Assembly: GCA_910576785.1 (NCBI GenBank)
Contig: CAJTJG010000004.1
Span: 128,636-192,635, forward strand
Direction: 5' to 3'
Length of the DNA: 64,000 nucleotides
Origin: an uncultured Duncaniella sp.
Lineage (GTDB): Bacteria > Bacteroidota > Bacteroidia > Bacteroidales > Muribaculaceae
The notes beneath the pieces are model-generated. The model did not search any database, had not been told where the DNA came from, and saw only the letters and a program-made list of their open reading frames with translations. The position numbers and the translations under genes were made by a program. Each line of letters opens with the position of its first letter. Within the stretch, counting starts at the first letter, position 1. Below are positions 56,287 to 64,000 of the stretch, piece by piece.

Positions 56287-58616
56287 ATGTTAGGACGATC
56301 CCATGTGGTGGTTGAGGTGCAGCGCACGGGCACGGTGAGCTGGCCGCAGCGCAGTGTGAAGTCACCCTCCTCGAGTGTCCAGCGGCCGTCGGCACCTACA
56401 AAGGCGAGGTCGGAGGCGCGGAGAGAGAACTCAACCTTGCGTGTCTCTCCCGGCATGAGCGCTATCTTGGTGAACGCGCGCAGACGCTTGTTGTCGGGCA
56501 CAAGCGAGGCCACGAGGTCGGACGAGTAGAGAAGCACCGGTTCCATGCCGTCCATATTCCCCGTATTGGTGACGAGGAGCGAGACAGTGAGCACGTCGGA
56601 GGCCGTGAACTCGCTCTTGTCCACCTTCATGTCCTTGTACTCGAAGGTGGTGTAGCTCTTGCCGTAGCCGAAGGGCCACTGCACGTTGACGCGGGCGTCA
56701 TAGTCGTAGGCTCCCTCCATGCGGCCCACTTCCTCGCTGGTCTTGTAGTCGTAGGTGACGAGTGAGTTGATCTCGCGGGGATAGGTGAAGGGGAGCTTGG
56801 CCGAGAAGTTGGTGTCGCCGGCCAGCAGACGGGCCAGGGCGTCGCCACCGAAGTTGCCGGGGAGCATGATGTCGACCACACCTTTGGCCAGAGGCTCGAT
56901 GTCGGCAATGATGCGCGGACGCCCTTCGTTGAGAATCAGCACAATGGGCTTGCCTGTGGCTGAGAGGGCCTTGACCATGTCGCGCTGATTGGCCGAGAGG
57001 TGGAGATCGGTGAGGTTGCCGGGGGTCTCGCAGTAGGAGTTCTCGCCTATGCAGGCCACGATCACGTCGGCGCCGGCTGCGGCCTTGACGGCATCGTCAT
57101 ATCCCACCACGATCTCATCCTGCCAACCCTTCTTCTCGTCAAACACCACTGTGGGCACCAGACTCACGTTTGTCTTGCCGAAACGCTCGGCGAGGGCCTC
57201 GAACACCGTGTTGTAGTCGGACGCGAACTTGTCGGCGAGATGTCCCTGCCATGAATATGACCATCCGCCGTTGAGCGAGCGCATGGAGTTGGCCGTCGGA
57301 CCGGTCACGAGGATCTTCACGCCCTCCTTGAGCGGGAGTATGCCATCGTCGTTCTTCAGGAGCACCATGGTCTGCTCGGCGGCACGCAGGGCGGCTTCGC
57401 CGTGGGCCTTGGATCCGAACTCGGGATAATTCTTCAGATAGGTGTCGGGGTGGTCGAAGAGACCGAGTCGCATCTTCAGGCGCACCACTCTCGCGGCGGC
57501 ATCGTCAATACGGCTCATGGGCACGAGCCCCTCCTCCACCAGTTCCTTGAGCAGCACGCAGTAGTCGCAGCTGTACGGCTCCATGGCCATGTCGATACCG
57601 GCGTTGATGGCCATGCGTATGGCGTCCTTCTTGTCGCGGGCCACTTTCTCGCGGGTGTAGAGGTTGTTGATGTCGGCCCAGTCGGTGACGATCATACCAT
57701 CCCACTGCAGATCCTCCTTGAGCCACTTGGTGAGCAGGAGGGGATTGGCGTGGACAGGCATGCCGTTGATGGACGAAGAGTTGACCATCAGCGTCAGAGC
57801 GCCGCTTTTTATGGCCGAAAGGTAGGGAGCGAAATGCTTCTCGCGCAGATCGGAGGGTGATATGTAGGCCGGTGTGCGGTCCTTGCCGGAATAGGGCACT
57901 CCGTAGCCCATGAAGTGCTTGATGGACACGGCTATATGGTCAGGACCGACATGGTTGGGATCCTCACCCTGGAAGCCCTTTACCGCTGCAGCGCCCATGA
58001 GGGAGTTGACGAGCGGATCCTCACCGTAGTTCTCCCAGAAACGCGGCCAGCGTGGATCGCGGGCCAGGTCGAGGGTGGGCGAGAATGTCCAGGGGCAGTC
58101 GCTCGCGCGGGTCTCGTAGGCGGTTATCTCGGCAGCCGTACGGGCCACGGAGGTGTCAAACGACGCCGCTACATTGAGGTTCTGCGGGAAGAGTGTGCCG
58201 TCGGCCGTATAGGTGGTGCCATGATTCTGGTCGAGACCGAATATCGTAGGGATGCCGGTATGGGCTATCGACGCCGCCTGTATCTGCGGGATGAGCTCGC
58301 ACCACTCGGCGGCGGTGATGCTCACGCCACCGGGAGTGTTGAGAAACGAACCTATCTTGTAGGTGCCTATCACACTGTCGGCCTTCTGCTTCGAGAAGTG
58401 GAACTTGCCTGCGGCGTCGCTGTAGCCTATTATATCCACCTGCAGCTGTGTCATCTGGCCGATTTTTTCTTCGAGTGTCATCGAGGCCACCTTTTCGGCC
58501 ACACGCTTCTCGAGCGCGGCGTCGGGGGGAATGACCGGAAGGGTGATGGGGTCATAGGCCAGTGCGGGCATAGCTGCCACACAGCCCATGGTCAGTGAGA
58601 GGATTGCTGTTTTCAT
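56283..58616 (-). CDS. Exported family-3 glycoside hydrolase (beta-glucosidase-like)
   Basis: 777 aa from ATG 58616 (MKTAILSLTMGCVAAMPALA signal), which overlaps the pgpH stop; the longer frame upstream is Arg/His-rich shadow. GH3 N-domain (about 35-370) has the KHFMGYG signature (233-239) and the nucleophile Asp312 in GMIVTDWADI. The GH3 C-domain (about 400-620; AEQTMVLLKNDDGILPL, LNGGWSYSWQGH) and an Fn3-like domain (about 680-770) follow. It cleaves terminal beta-linked glucose or xylose in the periplasm; exact sugar unknown. There are no SusC/D genes around it, so it is not a classic polysaccharide locus. Confidence 0.9.
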   Translation of the reverse strand: MKTAILSLTMGCVAAMPALAYDPITLPVIPPDAALEKRVAEKVASMTLEEKIGQMTQLQVDIIGYSDAAGKFHFSKQKADSVIGTYKIGSFLNTPGGVSITAAEWCELIPQIQAASIAHTGIPTIFGLDQNHGTTYTADGTLFPQNLNVAASFDTSVARTAAEITAYETRASDCPWTFSPTLDLARDPRWPRFWENYGEDPLVNSLMGAAAVKGFQGEDPNHVGPDHIAVSIKHFMGYGVPYSGKDRTPAYISPSDLREKHFAPYLSAIKSGALTLMVNSSSINGMPVHANPLLLTKWLKEDLQWDGMIVTDWADINNLYTREKVARDKKDAIRMAINAGIDMAMEPYSCDYCVLLKELVEEGLVPMSRIDDAAARVVRLKMRLGLFDHPDTYLKNYPEFGSKAHGEAALRAAEQTMVLLKNDDGILPLKEGVKILVTGPTANSMRSLNGGWSYSWQGHLADKFASDYNTVFEALAERFGKTNVSLVPTVVFDEKKGWQDEIVVGYDDAVKAAAGADVIVACIGENSYCETPGNLTDLHLSANQRDMVKALSATGKPIVLILNEGRPRIIADIEPLAKGVVDIMLPGNFGGDALARLLAGDTNFSAKLPFTYPREINSLVTYDYKTSEEVGRMEGAYDYDARVNVQWPFGYGKSYTTFEYKDMKVDKSEFTASDVLTVSLLVTNTGNMDGMEPVLLYSSDLVASLVPDNKRLRAFTKIALMPGETRKVEFSLRASDLAFVGADGRWTLEEGDFTLRCGQLTVPVRCTSTTTWDRPNI

Positions 58617-60679
58617 GCTTGGGTTGATTTTTCCTGGGGTGATTTCTTGAGTTCGGGATAGGAGATGCGTGAGTGGTACATGGTGCGCAGACGCTGTATG
58701 AAGGTGTCCTTGATGGTCTGCACGTCGCGGAACGATATGGGCGACTGATTGTGCAGTCCTTCGGCTATCTGTCCGTCTATTATCTTGTTGACCAGAGCCG
58801 TGATGGCCTCCGGCGAATGGTCGTGCATGGAGCGCGAGGCAGCCTCGATGGAGTCGGCCATCATCAGCAGCGATGTCTCGCGGGTCTGCGGGTCGGGACC
58901 GGGATAGGTGAATGGTGCCTCGTCGACGGTCTCGCCCGGGTGGGCATTGCAATAGGTGTTGTAGAAGTAGCGAGCCTTGCCGGCGCCGTGGTGCTCGGCT
59001 ATGAACTGGCGTATGGCCTGCGGGAGTTTCGACTTCTCGGCCATCTGGAGTCCGTCCCTAACATGGTCGGTGACTATACGGGCACTCTGCAGGGGGTCGA
59101 GTGCGTCGTGCGGGTTCACACCGTGCTGGTTCTCGGTGAAGAACGCCGGATTCTTGATCTTGCCGATGTCGTGGTATAGAGCGCCTGTGCGGACCATCTG
59201 CACGTTGGCACCGATGCGCAGCGCTGCTGCAGAGGCGAGGTTGCTCACGGCCATGGAGTGGTTGAATGTGCCGGGACACTTCTCGGACAGCTCCCTGAGC
59301 AGGGGATTGTTGGTGTCCGACAGCTCCACGAGAGTCACTCTTGACGTGAAGCCGAACACCCTCTCCATCAGGAACATGAGTACATAGCTGAACGAGATGA
59401 GTATGGCATTGACGCCAAGCGTGCCGAATATGCGCGGCTCGGCATTGGCCAGCGTGCCAGTCTGGATCACCTCCACCGAGATGTAGCACAGAGAGTAGGC
59501 CACGAAGATGAGTGCGGCAGTGCGCAGCAGCTGACTGCGGCGCGACAGATCCTTGAGCGAGTCGATGGCCACCACTCCAGCTATGAATTGCATGAAGATG
59601 AACTCCAGCGGCGATGTGGAGAGAATGGCGCAGATGAGCACCTCGATGAGATGGCAGAAATAGGCCGTGCGCGAGTCAAGGAACACCACCACCATGATGG
59701 GCACCATGGTGAACGGCACAAGGAAGAATCCCAACCGGAAAGTAGCGTCGACCGCAAAGGCGAAGAGCGCGAACAGCACCGTCACCGACATGAGGAAAAG
59801 CACCGTGCGGTCGGAGTCGAAATAGTCGCGGCGGAAGAAGTAGAGATAGCAATAGAGAGCCCCGAGCAGGATGGCCATGTAGAGTATCTGTCCGGCCACC
59901 GGATAGTGGTGCTGCGATATCTTGCCGGTGTTGCGCTCCTCGGCCATTTCCTCGTAAGTGTCGAGTATGGAGGCGATGAGCGGAGTGACAAGCTCTCCTT
60001 CGTCCACGATCCTTTCCCCCTGCTGTTTCACATCGATCGGTGCCATGGCCTTCATGTAGGCCTCCTCGAGCAGACGCTTTGTGGTCACGGTGTCGAGGAA
60101 TATGTTGGGCTGAAGCACATCGGCCAGGCGCGTGGCTGTAAGAGCGCTGCGCACATTCTTGTCCTTGAGCACACTGTCCAGATGCTCGTAGGCCCTGAAC
60201 GCCGATAGATAGCCCGAGGTGGGGAGGGAGATAGCCACATTGTCGTGCACGAAACGCACGGCCGGGAGCTCGCCCGACGACATGCGGGCATAGTCCTCGC
60301 GGCTCACTATACCGTTCTCATATACCTGCTTGATGGCACGGATTATCTGATTGCGCTGCGAGGGGGTGATGTCCAGCCCGGGGGTGGAGTTAAGACGTGT
60401 GGTATAGTCGGACACGATGGTCTTCTCCGTAGCCAGATCGCGGCGGTAGACGGGCTCGAAGTTAGTGTCGATGGAGTCCTTGACCCTTGCCGCGCTCACG
60501 GAGTCGAGATGCACGGGGATGTCAAACGGCGCTGTCAGCAGTGCATAGCGCCACGGCCTGTTCACCTCGTAGATGAAATGGTCCTTGTCCGTGCGCGGCA
60601 GGAAGTAAACCAGCAGCACGAGCGAGACTATGAACAGGAGTATGCGGAGGGGGAGGCCGCGGGAGAAGGATACTTTCAT
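58613..60679 (-). CDS. pgpH: 7TM-HD phosphodiesterase (PgpH-like, c-di-AMP)
   Basis: 688 aa. An N-terminal membrane segment (LPLRILLFIVSLVLLVYFLP) is followed by an extracytoplasmic 7TMR-HDED domain (about 60-255), seven membrane helices (about 265-450) and an HD domain with HNH-like order: ELSEKCPGTFNHSMAVSNLA, then ALYHDIGKIKNPAFF. In PgpH this domain hydrolyses cyclic di-AMP. No diadenylate cyclase gene is in the window. It is 7 bp after the DUF2752 gene and overlaps the GH3 gene by 4 bp. Confidence 0.9.
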   Translation of the reverse strand: MKVSFSRGLPLRILLFIVSLVLLVYFLPRTDKDHFIYEVNRPWRYALLTAPFDIPVHLDSVSAARVKDSIDTNFEPVYRRDLATEKTIVSDYTTRLNSTPGLDITPSQRNQIIRAIKQVYENGIVSREDYARMSSGELPAVRFVHDNVAISLPTSGYLSAFRAYEHLDSVLKDKNVRSALTATRLADVLQPNIFLDTVTTKRLLEEAYMKAMAPIDVKQQGERIVDEGELVTPLIASILDTYEEMAEERNTGKISQHHYPVAGQILYMAILLGALYCYLYFFRRDYFDSDRTVLFLMSVTVLFALFAFAVDATFRLGFFLVPFTMVPIMVVVFLDSRTAYFCHLIEVLICAILSTSPLEFIFMQFIAGVVAIDSLKDLSRRSQLLRTAALIFVAYSLCYISVEVIQTGTLANAEPRIFGTLGVNAILISFSYVLMFLMERVFGFTSRVTLVELSDTNNPLLRELSEKCPGTFNHSMAVSNLASAAALRIGANVQMVRTGALYHDIGKIKNPAFFTENQHGVNPHDALDPLQSARIVTDHVRDGLQMAEKSKLPQAIRQFIAEHHGAGKARYFYNTYCNAHPGETVDEAPFTYPGPDPQTRETSLLMMADSIEAASRSMHDHSPEAITALVNKIIDGQIAEGLHNQSPISFRDVQTIKDTFIQRLRTMYHSRISYPELKKSPQEKSTQA

Positions 60680-60686
60680 TGTAATG

Positions 60687-61073
60687 CTATATTGCTATAT
60701 TGCGTACTATGGTCCAGAGTATTATGACAGTCAGAAGTGTGATGATGAGGCTGCGCGAGTTGAGGGCCCGGTGGAGAGCCGGATATCTGCGGCGCAAGCG
60801 CCAGGCCACGACAAGTGCCGCAATGAGGGGCAGCTCGATGAGCAGAAGGGCATTGTGGGCCCAGGCGGCGGCGATGTCGCCGTGGAGCAGTGCATGGAGT
60901 GCCCGCTGCGACCCGCACCCCGGACACTGCAGACCGGTGATGGTAAGGAACATACAGCGTGGAAACAGATATGACGAAGGGTCGAAGGTGAAATATACCC
61001 ACACCACACCGGCCAGGACTATCGCGGCTCCGGCAGCCATGACCGCCTTGCTGCGACGCGACAACGACGTCAT
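60687..61073 (-). CDS. DUF2752 small membrane protein
   Basis: 128 aa from ATG 61073 (MTSLSRRSKAVMAAGAAIVL). The DUF2752 signature is present: LFPRCMFLTITGLQCPGCGSQRALHALLHGDIAAAWAHN (in parts: CMFLTITGLQCPGCG and RALHALLHGD), with two Cys in CPGCG. Two to three membrane helices. Function unknown; in Bacteroidetes it usually lies next to a CD225/TM2-type gene, as here (5 bp gap). Confidence 0.82.
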   Translation of the reverse strand: MTSLSRRSKAVMAAGAAIVLAGVVWVYFTFDPSSYLFPRCMFLTITGLQCPGCGSQRALHALLHGDIAAAWAHNALLLIELPLIAALVVAWRLRRRYPALHRALNSRSLIITLLTVIILWTIVRNIAI

Positions 61074-61078
61074 GACGG

Positions 61079-61576
61079 TCAGGCGGTCAGGAGCGTGTAG
61101 AGCGTATAGAACGGGGTCCAGATGAGTCCGGCCACAAACGAGATGATGACCCACCATCCGGCCATCTCCGATGCCTTTTTCGCTCCTGCGTAATCGCCAC
61201 GGTAGTAGAGCGGCGACACCTTCGACGAATATATGATGGCCACGACGCCGGTGACGAGACAGCAGCATATCGTGGCAAGGATTGCCCAGACCAGATAGGT
61301 AGGAGGCATAGGAGGACGCTCCCCATCCTCGGGGCGCAGGGGCTGGCGCGGCGCGGCGAAGACGGCGGGCTGCGGGGCCTGAGGTGCCACATATGGCTGC
61401 ACAGGCTCGGGGAATCCCACCAGGGCGGCAGTCTCGGGAAGCTGTCCGGCCGTGGTCCAGTCGGGCAGACCCTCGCGCCACACAGGGGTGTCGGGGCCGA
61501 AACCGGCCACCGTCGTGAGCTCCTCGAGCCTCATGGGCCCGCGCCGCTCGTTGTCGATTATTATCCAGTATTGCAT
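61079..61576 (-). CDS. GYF_2 and CD225/dispanin domain protein
   Basis: 165 aa. Residues 1-50 form a GYF_2-like domain (YWIIIDNERRGPMRLEEL; TPVWREGLPDWTTAGQL); a Pro-rich linker (about 60-90) leads to a CD225-like double-helix membrane domain (MPPTYLVWAILATICCCLVT; AKKASEMAGWWVIISFVAGL). Role unknown; these domains are linked to membrane curvature and protein contacts in other systems. It opens the operon with DUF2752, pgpH, GH3 and the barrel protein. Confidence 0.82.
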   Translation of the reverse strand: MQYWIIIDNERRGPMRLEELTTVAGFGPDTPVWREGLPDWTTAGQLPETAALVGFPEPVQPYVAPQAPQPAVFAAPRQPLRPEDGERPPMPPTYLVWAILATICCCLVTGVVAIIYSSKVSPLYYRGDYAGAKKASEMAGWWVIISFVAGLIWTPFYTLYTLLTA

Positions 61577-61618
61577 GTGTGTGCTATGATGAATTTATTG
61601 CTGTGTGACCGGCGCACA

Positions 61619-61643
61619 TGCCGGGGACGAAATGTCCCCGGCA
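61619..61643 (-). terminator. Hairpin between deoC and the GYF gene
   Basis: TGCCGGGGAC (61619-61628) pairs with GTCCCCGGCA (61634-61643), 10 bp and a 5-base loop, 22 bases past the deoC stop. No U-run follows on the minus strand. Confidence 0.6.
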
Positions 61644-61665
61644 GTGTGATCCGTTGATTCGTATG

Positions 61666-62550
61666 TCAGAAGAACTTGGTCTCCTGGCCGAGGATATCGG
61701 AGAGCACGGCATTGGCCAGCGAGGATGCTCCGATGCGGAAATACTCGTTGGTGGCCACCCACTTCTCGCCGAGGATCTCCTTGACGAGGGTGTAGTACTT
61801 GAGAGCGTCCTCGGTGGAGCGCACACCGCCGCTCACCTTGAAGCCCACCATACGGCCGGTCTTCTCGTAATACTCCTTGATGCACTCGCACATGATGTAG
61901 GCGGCGTCAAGCGAGGCTCCGGCATACTCCTTGCCGGTGGATGTCTTGAGGAAGTCGGCGCCGGCCATGAGCGAGAGCACACAAGCCGCACGCACGCTCT
62001 CGGCGCTCTTGAGCGCACCGCTCTCAAGGATCACCTTGAAGATGGCCTCGCGTGCGGAGTGCTTCATCTCGGAGAGCTGGTCCACCACCTCTTCGTAGTC
62101 CTTGTCAAGGAAGTCGCCCAGCGGGAGCACTACGTCGATCTCATCGGCACCGGCCTCTACAGCCAGACCTACCTCGGCCACCTTGACCTCGATGAAGCTC
62201 TGGGCCGAGGGGAAACATCCTGCCACTGCGGCGATGTCAACCTCGCTCACCTCGAGCACAGTGCGCACGATGGGTACGAAATTGGGATATACGCAGATGG
62301 CGGCCACATTGGGCAGATCGGGGTGCTCGTGCTCGAAAGCATTTACACGCTCGGTGAAGTCGGCCACACTGCGCTGCGAGTCGAGACTGCGCAGTGTGGT
62401 GAGGTCGATGGAGTTGAAGATCTGACGCAGCACCTCGGGCTTGCGGTTCTCTTCCATATGCTTGTCAAGGATCTCCTGCACCTTGGCAGCTACGACGGCG
62501 TCATCGGTGGTGACGCGCGAGTCGGCTATTGCCTGCTGGTATTTGTCCAT
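61666..62550 (-). CDS. deoC: Deoxyribose-phosphate aldolase DeoC
   Basis: 294 aa. Splits 2-deoxyribose 5-phosphate to glyceraldehyde 3-phosphate and acetaldehyde. The Schiff-base Lys is in DFLKTSTGKEYAG, the second Lys in VGFKVSGGVRSTEDALKY, and the EADEIDVVLPLGDFL strand is typical. Last gene of the dtd-mazG-deoC unit, a usual set in Bacteroidetes. Confidence 0.93.
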   Translation of the reverse strand: MDKYQQAIADSRVTTDDAVVAAKVQEILDKHMEENRKPEVLRQIFNSIDLTTLRSLDSQRSVADFTERVNAFEHEHPDLPNVAAICVYPNFVPIVRTVLEVSEVDIAAVAGCFPSAQSFIEVKVAEVGLAVEAGADEIDVVLPLGDFLDKDYEEVVDQLSEMKHSAREAIFKVILESGALKSAESVRAACVLSLMAGADFLKTSTGKEYAGASLDAAYIMCECIKEYYEKTGRMVGFKVSGGVRSTEDALKYYTLVKEILGEKWVATNEYFRIGASSLANAVLSDILGQETKFF

Positions 62551-62616
62551 GGATTCTGGTGTTTTAAATGGGTTTAACTTCTGTCTGTGTGTTGTATGTA
62601 TGAGTCTTTCAGTGTG

Positions 62617-62945
62617 TCATTCGAACCGATGCGCGTCTCTGGAGTTCTTCTTGCGGAGATTCCTCTCGAGAGCCTCGGTGAGATCCACCCCGGTCTGGTT
62701 GGCCACGGCCGTGAGCACCCACAACAGGTCGGCGAGCTCGTCGGCTAGATCGAGGGAGTCGCCTGGCTTGGCTCGCTGGGCGCCATATGTGCGCGATATG
62801 ACACGCGCCACCTCCCCGTCTCCTCGGCCAGCAGAAGGGCGTTGGTCAGGACGGGGAAATATCCGCTGCCCGTACCGGTGATCCATCGGTCCACCGTGGC
62901 CTGCAGCTCCCTGAGAGTAGGCGATATGGTCTGTTCGTTATTCAC
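62617..62945 (-). pseudogene. MazG-like nucleotide pyrophosphohydrolase, split by a one-base frameshift
   Basis: Two frames together give one MazG-like protein. The first (from about GTG 62945, overlapping the dtd stop) reads NNEQTISPTLRELQATVD, then FPVLTNALLLAEETG; the second continues GEVARVISRTYGAQRAK, SLDLADELADLLWVLTAVA, NQTGVDLTEALERNLRKKNSRDA to 62617. The joint lies at the C run 62814-62817; one extra base there restores a normal protein. The catalytic EExxE/ExxD acidic motif is cut by the shift. It could be a true pseudogene, an assembly error in a homopolymer, or a slip site. Confidence 0.78.
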
Positions 62946-63393
62946 GTAATCTAGAATCAATAACAATCGTCACGGGGCCATCGTTCACAAGCTCCACCTG
63001 CATGTCGGCGCCGAACACACCTGTCTTGACGGGCTCGCCGCCACGCAGACGCGCACACTCGGCGCAGTAGAGTTCGTAGAGGGGGATGGCGAGATCATGG
63101 CCGGCGGCACGGATGTAGCTCGGACGGTTCCCCTTGCGGGTGGAGGCATTGAGCGTGAACTGGCTTACGGCCAACAGATCGCCGCCGATATCGGTCACCG
63201 ATCGGTTCATCACACCCTCGTCGTCGGGAAAAATGCGCATGGCCATGGTCTTGGCCGCGAGCCACAGGGCATCCTCGCGGGTGTCGCCCTCGGCCACACC
63301 GACGAGTACCATAAGCCCGCGCCCTATGGAGGCACGCAGCTCACCGCCTATCGACACAGCGGCCCGGCTCACTCTCTGAATCACAAGTCTCAT
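62938..63393 (-). CDS. dtd: D-aminoacyl-tRNA deacylase Dtd
   Basis: 151 aa from ATG 63393 (MRLVIQRVSRAAVSIGGE). Removes D-amino acids (and Gly from mischarged tRNA-Ala). Signatures: LLAVSQFTLNASTRKGNRPS (about 73-92) and the cross-subunit NDGPVTIVIDSR near the C-terminus. A TATATTTG box (63400-63407, minus) lies immediately upstream, so the leader is very short. Confidence 0.93.
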   Translation of the reverse strand: MRLVIQRVSRAAVSIGGELRASIGRGLMVLVGVAEGDTREDALWLAAKTMAMRIFPDDEGVMNRSVTDIGGDLLAVSQFTLNASTRKGNRPSYIRAAGHDLAIPLYELYCAECARLRGGEPVKTGVFGADMQVELVNDGPVTIVIDSRLRE

Positions 63394-63546
63394 AGAGTGC
63401 AAATATAACGAATTATTCCCGAATTACGGACAAAACCTCAAGAAAAGGGAACAAAATGAACCGGTGGAGGGATGCGTGAGGTCTGTATTCCGCCGGTGAC
63501 CCGAGATGATCTGCGGATAGTCTAATGGCTGTTTTGTATAATCCAT

Positions 63547-63684
63547 ATGGATATAAAAGCAAAAGTTCCACCCTGGTACGCATTGGCAAGAGGCGTGGTG
63601 GAAACTGATATTACAAAGTTACTACAAAAAAGTGAAATGCGGAAAGATATAGTGATAGAATTGAGTTACAAGGGTTTTAGTTGA
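63547..63684 (+). CDS. Small ORF of 45 codons in the junction region (hypothetical)
   Basis: 45 aa (MDIKAKVPPWYALARGVVE, ending ELSYKGFS). The frame has no recognisable family and its base use is more AT-rich than the genes to the left. It could be a small element-borne gene or chance. The rest of 63408-63942 holds no other gene I can support; it contains short dyads (GTTAC-N6-GTAAC near 63750; GAGTT-N6-AACTC near 63820) of the sort found near integrase genes. Confidence 0.3.
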   Translation: MDIKAKVPPWYALARGVVETDITKLLQKSEMRKDIVIELSYKGFS

Positions 63685-63942
63685 AGTGGCGAAAATTCGT
63701 GAAGCCATTACAATCCCTGCCGAAGCCAAATCCTGACGCCGCAACGTTACTTGTTCGTAACCATGCCCGAAAATGCGACAAACGGGTACGGATGGCGAAA
63801 CAAGACACTAAGGAATAGTGAGTTACCGACAACTCACGCGAAAAATCCGGTTACGGAAAAAGATTGCGCCGTTCCTCACCGTTTTGCGTACCGACACCGG
63901 ACTCTTCACCAACTAATTTTGAAACCAAAAAAATTAAGGACG

Positions 63943-64000
63943 ATGAAGAGTACATTTTCAGTAATCTACTACCTCAAGCGTCAGGTAGTGAAGAAAGACG
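63943..64000 (+). CDS. Tyrosine-type integrase, N-terminus only (cut by window edge)
   Basis: Starts at ATG 63943 after AAATTAAGGACG. Nineteen codons are visible: MKSTFSVIYYLKRQVVKKD. This opening closely matches the N-terminal arm-binding segment of Bacteroidetes phage/ICE integrases, which begin M-K/R-S-T-F-x-V-x-x-Y-L-K. It would place an integrative element to the right of the window. The catalytic domain is not visible. Confidence 0.7.
   Translation, partial: MKSTFSVIYYLKRQVVKKD

Noticed and set aside
63431..63455. A purine word (AAGAAAAGGGAACAAAATG) near dtd as another family member
   Set aside because: No complementary right arm lies within reach, so it does not form an inverted repeat.

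Overview
The window is a gene-dense, fairly GC-rich stretch of a Bacteroidales chromosome. Evidence for this group: TAnnTTTG-type promoter boxes with a TTG or CAA-complement box about 19-20 nt upstream, an arginine operon of the Bacteroides (N-succinyl-ornithine) type, an Omp28-like secreted protein with a C-terminal sorting-like tail, the tRNA-tuf-tRNA-Trp-secE-nusG-rplKAJL-rpoBC order, and a Bacteroides-type tyrosine recombinase at the right edge. Codon use and the very short intergenic spaces suggest a Muribaculaceae-like gut commensal; that family assignment is inference.

Layout. 1-5.7 kb (+): mnmA (3' part), a BFN/UVR protein, a nucleoside transporter, rsmE, kdsA and a TPR protein. 5.9-7.8 kb (-): a secreted Omp28-like protein. 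8-10.3 kb (+): NADP-malic enzyme with a phosphotransacetylase-like domain. 10.4-11.2 kb (-): a zeta-toxin-like ATPase with a small coupled partner. 11.4-13.2 kb (+): an ECF-like sigma factor and a porin. 13.3-21.3 kb (+): a complete arginine operon (GNAT, argG, argC, argD, argF', argB, argE, argH). 21.5-34.7 kb (-): recA; korB/korA/pyrC/glycosyltransferase; xerD/degenerate methyltransferase/YfhO/lipoprotein; phosphohexomutase. 35.3-48.7 kb (-): rpoC, rpoB, rplL, rplJ, rplA, rplK, nusG, secE, tRNA-Trp, tuf and four tRNAs. 49-63.4 kb: yebC, pheT, cobalamin adenosyltransferase, ribE (+), two unknown genes, then an operon GYF/CD225 - DUF2752 - pgpH - GH3 - outer-membrane protein, and dtd-mazG(frameshifted)-deoC. 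63.4-64 kb: an AT-richer junction leading into the first codons of an integrase, probably the left end of an integrative element.

The strongest unexplained signal is a family of long inverted repeats at the 3' ends of transcription units (near 5.75, 10.35, 21.4, 32.8, 35.0 and 55.15 kb, with a simpler relative at 48.9 kb). Their arms share purine words (GAAACAGAAG, GGGACA, ACAAAAG) on the left and the complementary pyrimidine words on the right. They look like bidirectional terminators, but the shared vocabulary and one complex copy (a 187-bp interior holding three GCGGGT-stem hairpins, plus a duplicated right arm) suggest a dispersed repeat family. Other points of interest: an 11-G tract directly upstream of a promoter, a candidate small RNA between recA and korB, a one-base frameshift in mazG, and an alanine at the acyl-specificity position of the ornithine carbamoyltransferase.
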